Shown: positions 14,393 to 31,098, counted from the stretch's first letter. The stretch: DNA of 64,000 nt from Apostichopus japonicus (GCF_037975245.1 NC_092581.1:9475803-9539802); one strand, 5' to 3'. A program made the numbers and translations. Notes: a model not told the origin generated them from the sequence alone.

Positions 14393-15000
14393 TTAATACC
14401 CCAGTATTCGCAGGTCTCGATTCACTTTCCTGTGCTTCATACGTCTTTGGTATCTCTGTGTCCTCGTCGTTGGCTTGTCAATTGGGTTCTCGATTTCTGT
14501 GTCCTTATCCATTGTTTCCGTGTCGTCCTTTTCATCGCAATGGTAACTCGTGTGGCCCAGCTTGTTGCATTTGTAACAGAGGATTTCAGGGCAACGGTTC
14601 CTTGAATGCCCTTGTTGACCGCACTCTCCACACGTGTATTGTGGGCACTCTCGCATTATGTGATCATCTGATAAGCAGAGATTACACACCCGTGATTGTC
14701 CATTGTGCTTTAATCTTTAGTGAGTTCCCTCTATAGTGATTGCGTACGGTAGAGACTTTACACTGTTTGGTAATTCGAGTCTAACGTATCTGATACCATT
14801 TTCTATGTTGGGGTAGTCTTCGTAATATTAACGTACCCATGGGGATGTTAGTCTACATCCGTATTCTTCCAGTTTTCCGGAGATTTCATCATCGTTAATG
14901 TACATTAGGACTCCAAAAACACTTACGGTTATTATGGTCTTGGTCACTCCCATGATGTCACATACCTCATTCCCTATTTTTAATCCAGTTTCTTGAATAA
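14393..15000 (-). pseudogene. LINE A ORF1 (gag-like, CCHC zinc knuckles), frameshifted
   Basis: The 14689-14393 frame encodes three CX2CX4HX4C zinc knuckles (starting CNLC, CGEC, CYKC) and an acidic Thr-rich tail. It is a nucleic-acid-binding ORF1 that coats LINE RNA. The upstream part, intact in LINE C, is present to about 15000 but out of frame here. The SINE at 15001 separates the N-terminal remnant. Confidence 0.85.
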
Positions 15001-15232
15001 GGCGGAGTGTATAGCCTAGTGGTTAACGCCGGCGTCTCCCAGTCATGAGATCCCCGGTTCGATTCCCCGCCGACAGCAATGTGTGTCGTCTGGCAAGGGT
15101 GTTGTTCAATAACAACTTCCTGACATGGACGTTAAATGGATGTGTGCCGAGAGATTGGCTTCGGTCAGCTTGCGAGTCTACAAGCCTCCATGGCTTCTTT
15201 CGCGAGTTCCTGCTTGCGGGAAGATCACATAT
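15001..15232 (+). mobile_element. tRNA-derived SINE (SINE-1)
   Basis: A pol III tRNA-like head with A box TAGCCTAGTGG (15012-15022) and B box GGTTCGATTCC (15056-15066) at tRNA-like spacing. It is followed by a tRNA-unrelated body with GGACGTTAAAT (15127-15137) and an (ACAT)n tail. It sits inside LINE A ORF1: LINE A sequence CTTGAATAAG precedes it and CTTCTTTG follows the tail, both matching continuous LINE C sequence near 50100. Non-coding; mobilised in trans by LINE machinery. Confidence 0.82.
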
Positions 15233-15248
15233 ACATACATACATACAT

Positions 15249-15329
<81 letters not shown>

Positions 15330-15883
15330 CATACATACATACACACACACATACATACATACATACATACATACATACATACATACATACATACATACAT
15401 ACATACATACATACATACATACATACATACATACATACATACATACATACATACATACATACATACATACATACATACATACATACATACATACATACAT
15501 ACATACATACATACATACATACATACATACATACATACATACATACATACATACATACATACATACATACATACATACATACATACATACATACATACAT
15601 ACATACATACATACATACATACATACATACATACATACATACATACATACATACATACATACATACATACATACATACATACATACATACATACATACAT
15701 ACATACATACATACATACATACATACATACATACATACATACATACATACATACATACATACATACATACATACATACATACATACATACATACATACAT
15801 ACATACATACATACATACATACATACATACATACATACATACATACATACATACATACATACATACATACATACATACATACA
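15231..15883. repeat. (ACAT)n / (AC)n microsatellite, ~650 bp
   Basis: Tail of SINE-1. ACAT tetramers, a central (AC)n run (about 15266-15323), then about 530 bp of pure ACAT. It yields spurious Thr-Tyr-Ile-His and Met-Tyr-Val-Cys open frames on both strands. Very long for a SINE tail, so secondary microsatellite growth is likely. Confidence 0.97.
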
Positions 15884-15971
15884 TCTTCTTTGTTTTTTTA
15901 CCGTTAAGATCCACTGTCCTTGAGTCTTGACACACCCGAGAATATTTTTTCTTGAATTTTTTATATTGAAT

Positions 15972-16190
15972 GTGCTTGAATCTTCTGGCGTTTCCCTTTA
16001 CGCCAGTAACAGGCTGAAAAGGAGGAGGGAGTCGATTCTACAAGGTCTGGAAGACTGGGCGAAAGATAACCTCCATAATCTATGTAGTGACTTCCAGCAA
16101 CAGCTGCGACGACCAAGCAAATACCCGATGTACGAGATTGGCGTGGTAATTAGACACTGGGCGACCACCCAGAGGCAGAATAAATTATGA
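15972..16190 (+). other. Unidentified short ORF, duplicated
   Basis: An open stretch of about 73 codons reading ESSGVSLYASNRLKRRR at its start and VVIRHWATTQRQNKL at its end, then a stop. A paralogue is at 31099-31317. About 14 nucleotide differences between the two are mostly amino-acid changing (about 10 of 13 altered codons), so there is no sign of purifying selection. Downstream (about 16413) a pyrimidine tract and CAG precede ACTTATCGAGACGACGG and an AATAAA, resembling a 3' splice site and terminal exon. It could be a decayed exon of a host gene or of an old transposon. Function unknown. Confidence 0.3.
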
Positions 16191-17570
16191 GTTTTACTTT
16201 ATCTAAGGTTAGTTATTTTCTGAACAGTATGTACAGATCTTAATTATTGTACTTTCAACTACAGATGGACTAACGGACGGTGCAAAATCAGAAAAGTATT
16301 TTTTCTGTAATTTTATTTGCTTTAAAAAAACGTTATTGTATTATTATTATTGTTTACTTTATTTAAATACTCCTTTTTTCATTCAAATATCTATCCTTTG
16401 TTTTCTTTACAGACTTATCGAGACGACGGAGAAGGAAATAAAGCTAAATCAAACAGAAAAGAAAAAGAAAACTGTCTTCCAGTAGTCTCATCAATATTCA
16501 TCAACACTTATTAATCCTAAAACAAAAGACCAAACGTCAATACTAAATACTCTCCTTCAGTATTTGATCTCAACTCATCAATATCCACCGACACTTAATC
16601 TTTTATACAAAAGAACAACAGTCCAATAAAGAAAACTGTTCTCAAGTATTTCACCTCCCTCACAATATTCATATTAATCATTAAACAAAAAAATTTAATT
16701 CCTTAACAATAGACTCATTTGCGTAACAGGACGGTCGTGTATACTACTAACACCAGATTGAAACATAGTAAAAGAAATTGCTCAGCTTTTTTCCTGAAAC
16801 ACTAGTAGAATAAACGACATGAGTCTTCCTTTGGAGTGGAATGTAAGTGTCAAAACAAATTATACTGAATATTTGTATTATTCCTTTCAACTTTGAATAG
16901 CTACAACTACTCTATCAATGTCAAGAAGCCAAGCAATTTCAAGTCAAGTCACAAGTCATTTTATCTGCAAGTCAGAGTTCGTGTCAGTTCGTTCAAATAA
17001 TATATAACCAAGTCAAGTCACAGGTCATTTACCAAGTCACAAGTAATAAAATGATTCGAGTTCAAGTCATTATTCGAGTCAACAACACTGCTAAACTCCA
17101 TCTTAGTCGAGAAATATAAATTATGGTATAAGTAGCGCCCATACATTTAATATTTACACTTTAAGCTTCATTGTACACTAAAAAAAAGATTATGACAATA
17201 TTATTTCATTTGCGTCGATTTGAATGCAGCGGTTGTTGTATCAAGCATAGTCTTTACGGAAACTGTTATATACAAATATCATAAGCAGTAAAAATATACT
17301 AAATATTCTTTCCATGATAATAATGTAATAATAGTACAAGATATTACGATGTTTTTGTGATGGAAAGTTTGCATAAAATGGCTCCAACAATAGGTAGATC
17401 CAAAATAAACTTTAAACAATATTAGTTTTCAATCTTTAATGTCAAAACAACAAAACAATGTAATGAAAGTAAATGAATTAGCACATAACATACTACTTTG
17501 TTGAATTTTGTGTAGGTTTTTGATAAATTGATTGAAGTATGAAACTTTCTCGTTGATTTCAACTAAATGG
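16191..17570. other. Intergenic, AT-rich; AAGTCAAGTCAC-type imperfect repeats
   Basis: Region downstream of the copy 2 MS4A-like gene. Around 16920-17080 it has clustered imperfect AAGTCAAGTCACAAGTC repeats, also seen at 39985-40090 and 57785-57860. At about 16705-16720 AACAATAGACTCATTTGC is the empty counterpart of the BEL insertion site in unit 2. TTTAAT at 17435-17440 (ATTAAA on the minus strand, about 130 bp after the stop codon) may be the gene's polyadenylation signal. Confidence 0.5.
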
Positions 17571-21839
<4,269 letters not shown>

Positions 21840-22225
21840 TTCCCCTTATTCGTTGCAACCGCTTTTCTTCTATAGACATTTTAACAAGGTAAAAATGAAA
21901 CGGCCCAGGTGTCGAGTCGGTTCGATTCGTTCTTTACGAATAGAACAGTTAAAAAAATAGAAAATGACTGTTTAAGATCTCAACTCAACATTACCAAAGA
22001 CTTCAAAGTTGAGAGCAAGACTTACGTTTACCGAAAGGTATATACCCATTGAATTTTACCTTGCAAAATTGCTCAAAAAGTAGGTTGGAACTAATATCAA
22101 CTGATATGGAGTCCCAGTATCATCAGGTATAATGATATTTACATTTCAAGTTCAACCAAGCATTTCACCCCTGGTAAACCTAAACACCAACTTCGAGAAG
22201 TAAACTCATATACCCCAATCTAGTG

Positions 22226-22306
<81 letters not shown>

Positions 22307-22309
22307 CAT

Positions 22310-22362
<53 letters not shown>

Positions 22363-22374
22363 GATATAGATATA

Positions 22375-22467
<93 letters not shown>

Positions 22468-22523
22468 ACATTTATATATTTATACATATTAACATGTATC
22501 ATACTGCTATGAACAATACTTAC
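21840..22523. repeat. Upstream flank with (TA)n/(CA)n microsatellite (22226-22470)
   Basis: About 185 bp of flank similar to unit 1 (2099-2280), then unique sequence, then about 245 bp of mixed TA and CA repeats. Open frames here are microsatellite artefacts. Confidence 0.85.
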
Positions 22524-22720
22524 TGCAGCATTTACGATCCCTTAACATTCCCAGTTGTAAGCATGACAAGGGTCTGGTGTAGTAAGCGGATAGACTATTA
22601 GAATCATGCCACACAAAAAGATGACAATGCCCATGGCTGCCCGAGACAATTGTATGCCATTGTTATCTTCATTTTGGAGGATTTGCTGTTGTTCATTTAT
22701 TATAGGTTTCTTAATTATAG
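22524..22720 (-). pseudogene. Orphan MS4A-like exon 1 (partial, stop codon)
   Basis: A second copy of exon 1 lies upstream of the complete gene. Homology runs from the GTAAGTATTG donor (exon end at 22524) back through TM1 to the QQQILQNEDNN segment. Then homology is lost and Penelope-like inverted sequence starts at about 22726. The codon for the conserved Trp after the second cysteine is replaced by TAA at 22544-22542. It has no ATG of its own and no exons 2-5 of its own. Inference: the remnant of a gene copy whose 5' end was cut by a transposon. Confidence 0.8.
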
Positions 22721-22725
22721 GACTC

Positions 22726-23525
22726 ATAATTGACAAATAAGGAGTAAGTTTTAGAAAATATATTGGAATTTTCGGTCCCCCTGGGACCTTCGTCAGCAAT
22801 ACTTGGCAGTCGAATGAGAAGTACAAAATGTGACACAATGAAAGTATGACGCTAGATAAGTGTAAGTTGCAATGATGGAATTAAAACCAAATAAACCATG
22901 ACTATACAGGAAGCTGATTAAGGAGCAAAGAACGGATTACATATGCTTGTAGAACTGATAATTGTTAAGGGGTCCCAAGCCTTTCAACTTTCTTTGGTAT
23001 GTATAAGTTCCTTCGATACCCTGTTTTGTTTGGTATATGCGAACTTAAGTGCATGGTTACGTAGTTGGTGGGAGGCTCGAGAGCATATGGCGTCAGGTAT
23101 GCTATCAATGCGTTTTTTCTCCACTGTGTAGAGGGTTGCGGATCCGGAGTCTTTTAGGTACAATGTTCAGCTGTTTACACTGTGATAGGAACAATATATC
23201 CGATCGGGTCCTAGCTAACTTATTGAGAAGAAGTTCGTGCTGCCGTCTAGCGTGGAGAGATTCGCCGTCAAGGCGAGGACCAAACATAATATAACGAAAA
23301 TCCACGTTTGCTCCAAAAGAAAATATTATTAGAGAAAATCAGAGAAATACTGCCAAGTATTGCTGACGAAGGTCCCAGGGGTCCCAGGGGACCGAAAATT
23401 CCAATATATTTTCTAAAACTTACTCCTTATTTGTCAATTATGAGTCATATCTTATTTCTCTGGTTTTCTCTAATAATATTTTCTTTTGGAGTATACGTGG
23501 ATTTTCGTTATATTATGTTTGGTCC
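22726..23525 (-). mobile_element. Penelope-like element fragment with inverted ends
   Basis: Two nested inverted repeats are seen. The segment 22726-22808 is the reverse complement of about 23352-23440 (shared TGCTGACGAAGGTCCCAGG). The segment 23277-23346 is the reverse complement of about 23456-23525. Between them the minus strand encodes a Penelope-like N-terminal region (23305-23105: RRQHELLLNKLARTRSDILF, then FLSQCKQLNIVPKRLRIRNP) that continues in another frame to about 22950. Family knowledge: Penelope-like elements often carry pseudo-LTRs and partial inverted copies. No reverse transcriptase core is present, so this is a 5' fragment. Confidence 0.6.
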
Positions 23526-25381
23526 TCGAAATACAAGAATTGTCCATTTAACAAAGATACATTATGTTCATAGTGACGTGGGTTGGTGCAAATCCGCTTC
23601 AGTCTAAGGCATTGCCTGTAAACAAGGAATTCTTGAAGGAGAAATATACCCTGTGGATTTGAAGTGACATAATAGTTGAGGCTAATATTCCCTCACCCTC
23701 TGTGATATAACTAGTCAAAACTATCTTTCCCCGAATTTCCAGGAATTCTCTATTTATTTTGTGACAACTACCTTGTTGGCGGCCATTATCTAACTAAGAC
23801 GCTTCAAAAATTACGTCAGCGAGCTACATCGTAAGTTAAAGGCCCCAAACAAAGTTAACTTTCCGTTGCCTGCAAATGACGTTTCCTTCTTGTCACTACA
23901 AAATGCAGACAGTAATGAAACGGGATACCTTGTTATGTTTGATCTAGACCGGAGATGTCCACGCTGCTATGTACACTGTGCTGTGAGTATTTACCAAAGC
24001 TGTATGTATGGACTGTACACTAGTGTCTAATTACCGACGGTAGCAAGCTCTGTGTGTATTTTCTAGGTTCGATAGTGGTGTCTAACACTTTCGTTACACC
24101 TCATTCGAAACTAGGTCAGATTACCAACATGAGACGTTTCTTTGTGCTCGAGTCTTCACACCCTTTAATCAATTCCACTGTCTGCATATGAATTGTACAC
24201 TTATTCGCGGAGATTGCTCGGAAGTTGGTACAAAATTCCGAAGTGCCAAGCATTTGGTTGTGCAAACAGGGAGGATGGAGCAGGGGAGGGAAAACGATAT
24301 AATGTTGTACCTGACGGGAAAAGTTTTCCAGAGACAATAGTATGTACAAAAGGCACACAATCATCAGGCTTGCCCTTCCGTCGCAGAACTGCTACTAGCG
24401 TCTGCAGTATTAGCGAGTAACTGCCAGTGTCTGTTTAGAAAGTTTCGTTTTCTCAGTTCCTGCACTGTGTTTTCAGGCTAAAATAGCTAGCAGTCAAGTC
24501 CAAATACATTCATGTTCTCACTTTTCAAAACTATCCGAGTCCGGGAAGCATTTCAGAAACATTTAACTAGATATTGCCTTAGTTACCGTAAACGGCGCGT
24601 ATGAATTGTTATTCCCAGGTTTTAATGTGTTGAAATGCAATATGTGGTTAAGAATTCTTCAATGAGAAATAAACCCTAGTGGTTTGAAGTATCCTCATAC
24701 AGAGACTAATATTTCCTCACCTTTATGATATAACTAGTCAAAACTACCTTTCTCCGAATTTCCAGGATTTCTCTAATTATTTTGTCATAATTACCATGTT
24801 GGCTGCCATTATGTAACGAGGACGCGTCAAAAATTACGCCAGCGAGACACATCATAAGTTATACAATTCTCCTCTCTGCAAATGTTTTGTTCACTTGCTA
24901 GCGGAGAATGTTCGGAAGTTGGTACAAAATGTCGGTAAGCATTTGGTTGGGGAGGATGGAGCAGGGTAGGGAAAACGATGCGATGTTACTCCTGTCTAGA
25001 AAAGGTTTCCAGAAACATGATAACGTACAATAGGCAAAAAATGAACAGACTTGCCCTTCCGTTGCAGAACTGTTATTAGTGTTTGCTGTACTGGCGAGTA
25101 ACTACCAGCGTCTGTTTGGAAGGCTCTAATTTCGTGTCGCATTTCCTGCACTTTGTATACAGGCTGGAATTGCTAGCAGTCAAGTCTCTTTTTCTGTTCT
25201 CTTTTTTTCAAAAATTCTTGAGTGCGGAAAGCGTTTCAGAAGACTAATTTGACTAGATATTGCCTTAGTTATCGTAAACGGTGGGCGGGTAGGAAATGTT
25301 ATGCTCAGAAGGTTTCAATGTATTGAAATGCGATACATGGCTCGCTCACGTCATGAAACAAGCGGAAACTGTAGAAATAAA
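23526..25381. repeat. Duplicated intergenic DNA containing the ~700 bp tandem pair
   Basis: Counterpart of 3000-4440. The first repeat copy (from about 23622) has an extra ~330 bp segment (about 23838-24170) that is also present in unit 3 (about 43770-44100). The second copy starts near 24652. No conserved protein. Confidence 0.65.
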
Positions 25382-27062
25382 AAACAAGAGCATCAATGAT
25401 GCAGTATCTCAATACTGGAAGTTCTAATTTCGATTCCTAGTTTCATATCTTTGCTCTGTCTCTACAATTATTAATATCAATATATATAATATTTTTGGTC
25501 ATATAGTTTGACGTCAATGACAACAGTCAAATAAGAAGAGGCGAACAACTCGACCATATTCTTGATGCCCACCTTGAGAAAGCTAGGCCTATCGACCTAC
25601 TGTACGTTACTGTAGACTGTAGTGGTGACTACCATCAAAACTGTGTATACTTCCAAGTATCAAAACAACCCACGTTTTTCCTTCTCAATAATTTTGACAT
25701 GAAGATTTCGTGGATTTATGACTTGGAAAAAATAATGTACAAGTAGATTACAAGTTTTTAATTGAAAGTGATGGGTGGCCTCCTCCTCTCCTTATAGCCA
25801 CCCCAGTTCCTCTCCATTTTAGTATTTTCTTTTAATTCTTTGAATATTTGATGTCAAACATCACAGGTTCAAAAGAAAGCTAAACATACTTCTTATAATC
25901 TTATAGTTAAACATCTTATATCCTTATAAATAACCCATAACCTTATCCAATTTTTATAGTCTTATAAAAGTTGTGATGCTATGGCTGGCTCCTCTTTTAT
26001 ACATACTCCAGTGAAAATAAAATGTGATAGATTATAATTTTTGTTCTTAATTCTTTTCTTTTTTGGGGGGGGGGGGGGTTAAAGAAATATACCAAACAAG
26101 CTGTTAATTCATAATGATGCTTCATTCTAGAAATGCACAATATACACTCTATTCCAAATTAATAGTTGTTGTATTATACCATTCACATTATGTTAAATTT
26201 ATGGAGTCACAGTTAAAATATAAGTTGGAAACTTAAGTTAAATTAAAACACACTGTAAGGCAATCGAACAAACTTACTGCACCCTGGCCCAAAACTGCCT
26301 GAACACCACCAGTACAATGCCAATGTGGCCATTACTAAATGAAAGTCTAATATAGGATGCACTACTGTAGGCCTAGCCTAAACTTGTAAACACAACAATG
26401 TGTATACGTAATTATACAAAAATAACTGATGGGCAATCAAACAAACTTATCATGACTCTTGCTCTGAAAAACTACCTGAACAACAGAACAATCCTTAAAT
26501 TGATATTACTAAAACCATGGAGCTATAAACAGACGAAGTCCTAATATAAATTAAATGTAGTACGACAATGTGTATGAAATTAGTGTGCAATACACTACCA
26601 GTACCAGCAGCATATCTCACAACAGTATAGAAAATTGGTCGCGAGGGTGGCCATTTTCGTATATCTAACATGTAGCTGCCTTGAGTCATTGCCAATCTGC
26701 TACAAACCAGACTTGGAGGCGGGGCTTGAGTCATTGCCAATCTGCTACAAACCAAACTTGGAGGCGGGGCTTAATTATCAAAAACAAGGAAACAAACAAG
26801 TTTTGTAGCGTGTGCAAAAAAGCCTTGGTTCAACGGTTTTTCAGAGGGATTTGGCCAAATTTGGACATAAATCGGTGAAAAAGTCATGGAATGAGATACA
26901 ATTCTGGAATAAAAAATAGTAACTTTTGTTGGCCTATATGATATATGCTTGCTCTGGAAATTTCAGAGAAAAAGAACTTTGTATGAAGACGCTGAAAATT
27001 TTTTAAGAGAAGAGAGAGTCCCACTTACTGTTACAATATCTCTATACATGTAATGTATTGAG
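25382..27062. mobile_element. Unit 2-specific 1.7 kb insertion, unclassified
   Basis: Units 1 and 2 align on both sides of this block: GGAAACTGTAGAAAT before it and AATGCCATGGGTGACA after it are continuous in unit 1 near 4470-4510. Similar A-rich strings (AATAAAAAA and GATAAAAAATG) border it and could be a target duplication. Inside are a poly-G run (about 26065-26078) and two direct copies of a 45-bp segment (26681-26770, containing CTTGGAGGCGGGGCTT). No transposase or RT frame is recognised. Confidence 0.5.
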
Positions 27063-28013
27063 ATAAAAAATGACAAATGCCATGGGTGACAATTCATTCG
27101 ATTTTTAGGTGTTGTAAATGTTTGCAAGCATTCGTGTTGCTTCTGTCGACAAGAGTGTACTGCAAAACGGATTTTTTTAACAGAAAATGTCAGGGTTTAT
27201 ATCTTTTTTAAGACTTCGGTATTAGCTATTTAAATGTAAATACATATGAATATCAGTAAGCTTATAATAGACCGACGTGGTTAACGCATTCATATCCAAC
27301 TTAACCAGTTCATCCAAACACGATATTTAGTGTTTACAGACTAACTCTTACAAATTAATGTGTCCCATGTAGTATGAAAGGTTTATAATAAATTATTTAG
27401 ATCAACACACCATAAAAATGCCACTTCACGACCGGTTTCGCGTGGGCCTCATCAGGCGAAATTATGAATCAAAACGGGGATCTTCGTGTCACAGAATTTG
27501 TCAGCCCTGCACAGTGATTCTACTGGTGGGAATGCGTATTCGTGGCTCTGTATTACTGTCAATAACAGCGTATTACGTACGTAACACGATTTTACACAGT
27601 GCAATACTGTTGCTTTGAAATTACACAAATGTACCACTTTTAGAGGCAAGCCAAGTCACATCTAAGAAATAATTATGTTGCACATGGTATGGCAGATATG
27701 TAATACATTTCCAAAGGTTTACATAAAAGTTAACACTATATAGGCATGTGCAGTTGTGTAACCTTAGACCAGTGCTCTTCTGCACACATGTTAATTTGTA
27801 AAGCTCAGGAAGTCGCATTCATTGTCAGCGGTATGTGGTTTCGTTAAGTTTGTGAGTTTTGTAACAGCTTAAACTGTTGTTGCATTTCACAGTATGACGT
27901 CGTGAGTTACCTCCGGCGTTGGCCTTGACTATGTCACTTTGTATTTTACCATGTTTCTCTATCTGTACAGTGTATTTGTATTACTGAGTTTGAAAATACT
28001 TGTCGAAGTGAAC
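27063..28013. other. Duplicated intergenic DNA, no gene recognised
   Basis: Matches 4490-5415 and 44830-45727. The small frames at 27418-27618 and 45132-45332 look alike, but unit 1 is broken at the same place. This is simple nucleotide conservation rather than a gene. Confidence 0.55.
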
Positions 28014-28865
28014 CAGGGACGTAGCCAGGGGTAGCTGGGGGAGCGGCTGCTCGACCCCCTTTCAGTGTCGATTTTTTTTAAACTGTTGTTTTATTAGCAT
28101 TGTATTTTGTGAGTGCTCTTTTGATCTTGAATACTCGTCAGCTCCGTTAAATCGATTATAATCGTAGTAACATTCACGCCTACTGATTCAGCTACTTACT
28201 TAGTTGACAGATGCAATTAGGCAAATTTAGCCTATAGCCTATAACAAGCCTACAGTTGGCCACTGGCGTATTAATACATATTGCCTACCTAACCGCACTC
28301 GATGGAGTGCCACGAACCGTATGCACAGCGACATCGACAACGTTCGTTCTCATCCTTTCTATGATTCGTCCTGCACGAACAGCATGTTCTGAAGCTAAGC
28401 TAGCAATCGTACGTGATACGCGCTTCCTATAAATAATTATAACATGCTAATACACTGCGATAACGATATTAGTTTTAAGGCCACTGCAATCTGGCTGTCT
28501 TACAAAATATGAAAGTTTCATATTGTCCATCAGTTAAGTTCGTCAATGTATTAACGTCCAAACATTGGACAATAAACAAGGATCATCCTACTGGAAAAAT
28601 TGTAAAAGAGCACTATGTTTGTCTTAATGATATAATATGTAAAAGAACATGTAAAAGAATTCAAACAGGAAACAAAATCTGCTGATAACATGATATCATA
28701 TGATAATGATCAAACTGGCAAAACATTGCACCAGATCGCATCTAAGGACCTTCAATTGTTTAAAAAATCTCAAAGGGGAGGGGTACACCCCTACCCTTAG
28801 AACCCTCCCCAAAATCAATCGCAAAATGTCCCCCCCCCCCTTTCAAATTCCTGGCTACGTCGCTG
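28014..28865. mobile_element. hAT-like MITE (non-autonomous DNA transposon), unit 2 copy
   Basis: 852 bp with terminal inverted repeats CAGGGACGTAGCCAGG (left) and CAGCGACGTAGCCAGG (right end, reverse complement). It is flanked by the 8-bp target duplication AAGTGAAC at 28006-28013 and 28866-28873. Eight-bp duplications and CAG-starting inverted repeats are hAT hallmarks. No transposase frame is present. Unit 1 has a clean empty site near 5411. Confidence 0.9.
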
Positions 28866-28873
28866 AAGTGAAC

Positions 28874-29576
28874 AATATTTAATATTTCGTTCCTTTTCCT
28901 TAGCTTAAATGTACAACATATAATTTACGCTTAAAACACTACGTACCACAACTGTCCGCAGGATAACGGCTTCCCATACAGTACGACTACTGGCAATTGC
29001 ATTAACGTCCAATGAGTTTGACCTTAAATGCATGATATAACGTAACCCAGGCAATAACTGCTACGGTACTAATCCGTTTGAAGTTTCAAGCAGTGAATAA
29101 TGAAGTGAATAAACCCGTCTAAAAGAATATAACCTATATGAAAGATCGCGTAAAAAGAATAATTTGGTTGGCTGCTTCCAATGAAAGAAGCTGTAGCCTT
29201 CTACCAGAATGCATATCGCACCATCGTAAGATAACGTAAATAAACAGACAATGTACATTTGATTATGTTTGTGTTGCATTACTGAGTATCATAATAGGTC
29301 CATATAGATGACATATAGCTAGCAAGAGTTCCTTTAAAGTTGAGCGGCGTATAGACTATGGTTTTACATAGACCACTCAATTGACATAAAGGTTGTAGAG
29401 AGGTCATTTCATGAACTCGTTTTTTTTCTACGGTGGATGAGCATTGTCCATTTTAGTCAATGGTGTAACTTATCCATATGACTGTTAAGCCTTTGATAAG
29501 GAAGAGTAGACCGCAGGGGCGCACATTCACAAATTTAACAAGCCTGGGTGTGTGTGTATATATATATATATATACA

Positions 29577-29619
<43 letters not shown>

Positions 29620-31098
29620 ATTGAAACAACAGAAGTTTGAATAAGGTGACGGCGTGTGATGGATGTTGTTCTGCTGCTGAGCGACAGAAGCAGTTTTGCT
29701 ACATCTAAAAGCTGCTTTTCTTTCCAGTAACATTACTGCACCCACTTATAGCCCATTTGGAGAGGCAGTTTTCTAGAGAGTAGTTAAAAATACCACAAAT
29801 GATAGAAACTACAGAATTAAAGTAGAAACTTGCATTAGTTATGTAGTAATACACACTGGCCGTTGTATTGGTCACGCCAATGACGTTTTGTTTTGTCCAA
29901 CAAATGTTTGGGTTCATGTCCTCAGTGGATTTGGATTTTTAAAATTGGCAAAGATTCCTCCTCAAATGATCAAGAGTGTCTATCAACTAAATTGTCGAAT
30001 TATTGTATTATGTGATTTTGCAAGGCGTATGGAATACTATAGCATATTATAATTAAATATTTTGATTCGTTTGTGTTTTATGTTTCATGAATTAAGTTAC
30101 AGTCATGATAGCACACAAGGAAAAAGATAGTACAAGTCAACAACTATGATGGCTAGTAGGGTATACCACTTGCGATCTTCTATCTCAGCTATATAGCGAC
30201 CTCGGAAAGTTTGTCAGTAGAGTAGTTAACTGTGGTACGACATCACCAAGATCTTGGTAGTAGCTGCCAACTTGCACAATACATCTTATTGCTTTGCGCA
30301 CCATAAAACTCTTACAACTAGAAGATGAACAATTTTGCCATGATGGTACACACGAGACTTGTATAACTGCTTATCGTTTAGTGATAGCGCTATTATAACT
30401 AACGAATTTCTAATTTACCTTTAATTTTCACCTGCAGTCTTCAAGGAAAAGCAATTGAAAAATTGAAAAAACCTGTATGAAACATATTTGGAAATTATGC
30501 CAAACGTGTCGTGTTATTACATTGAACGCGATTATGGTTGGTTTCTGCTAGTACTCAAATAATTTATTCTGGAAATATAACTGAATATGATTTTTTTTTA
30601 TTGAACAGACATCTTGTGAAAACACGAAATAAATATTAATTCTATATGATGCTGGCATATTTTACTGATATTTTTGACACTACATACATTTAAAATCTGA
30701 AAACTCTTTACATGATCTGTACTGAAAGGGAGCCCTGAAGCATCATTTAACCATAGACCCGGGCATATACGCAGGAGGAAGGCGGAAGTTTATGGTTTGA
30801 TGAATCTTTGTTTACAAATTAGTGTCGTAAGTATACTTACAATCCTCACCTGGAAAAGGTAAAAATGAGTGCATGTGCATGTTCTTGTATTGGTTTAGGT
30901 AAATCATTGTGGAGCAATTTTAGAAAAGCTTTTTCCGTAGAGGTGGAAAGAATCCTCCGTCTACCAGCTCTGGAATTCTTTTTAAACAGCATTCGAGAGA
31001 GAGAGAGCATATCTCAACATCACCTCATTGTACATCGGGCGCTGGTGCGACGAGTGTGACGACATTAGCAAGTGACTGACAATGCAGGAATATTTAAT
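28874..31098. other. Duplicated intergenic DNA with a short TA run
   Basis: Counterpart of 5420-8288. The segment equivalent to about 6100-7040 of unit 1 has been replaced by a GT/TA microsatellite (29549-29617). At about 30394 the LINE C insertion site is empty, and at about 31090 the LINE A site is empty. No gene recognised. Confidence 0.6.

Larger units (their letters stand above)
8289..15941 (-). mobile_element. LINE A: non-LTR retrotransposon (CR1/L2/Jockey-type), interrupted by LINE B and a SINE
   Basis: On the minus strand the order is a 5' remnant (15884-15941), ORF1 zinc-knuckle region (about 15000-14393), endonuclease (14088-13119), reverse transcriptase (10379-8504) and a 3' UTR ending near 8289 in an AT-rich tail. 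The insertion point matches unit 2 near 31090, where the host sequence GCAGGAATATTTAATATG is continuous. GAATATTT-like sequence at both ends suggests a target duplication. The element is split by LINE B (10380-13110) and by a tRNA-SINE with its (ACAT)n tail (15001-15883). Frameshifts show it is dead. A second copy, LINE C, is at 49716-53772 in the opposite orientation. Confidence 0.88.

Noticed and set aside
15001-15075. Functional tRNA gene
   Set aside because: A and B boxes are present but the molecule does not close into a tRNA; it continues as a SINE body and tail.
15023-15935. Long open frames on both strands rich in Tyr-Ile-His-Thr or Met-Tyr-Val-Cys
   Set aside because: Translation of the (ACAT)n microsatellite; any frame is open.
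27418-27618. Small ORF repeated at 45132 (MPLHDRFRV...)
   Set aside because: Broken in unit 1 and explained by recent duplication of non-coding DNA.
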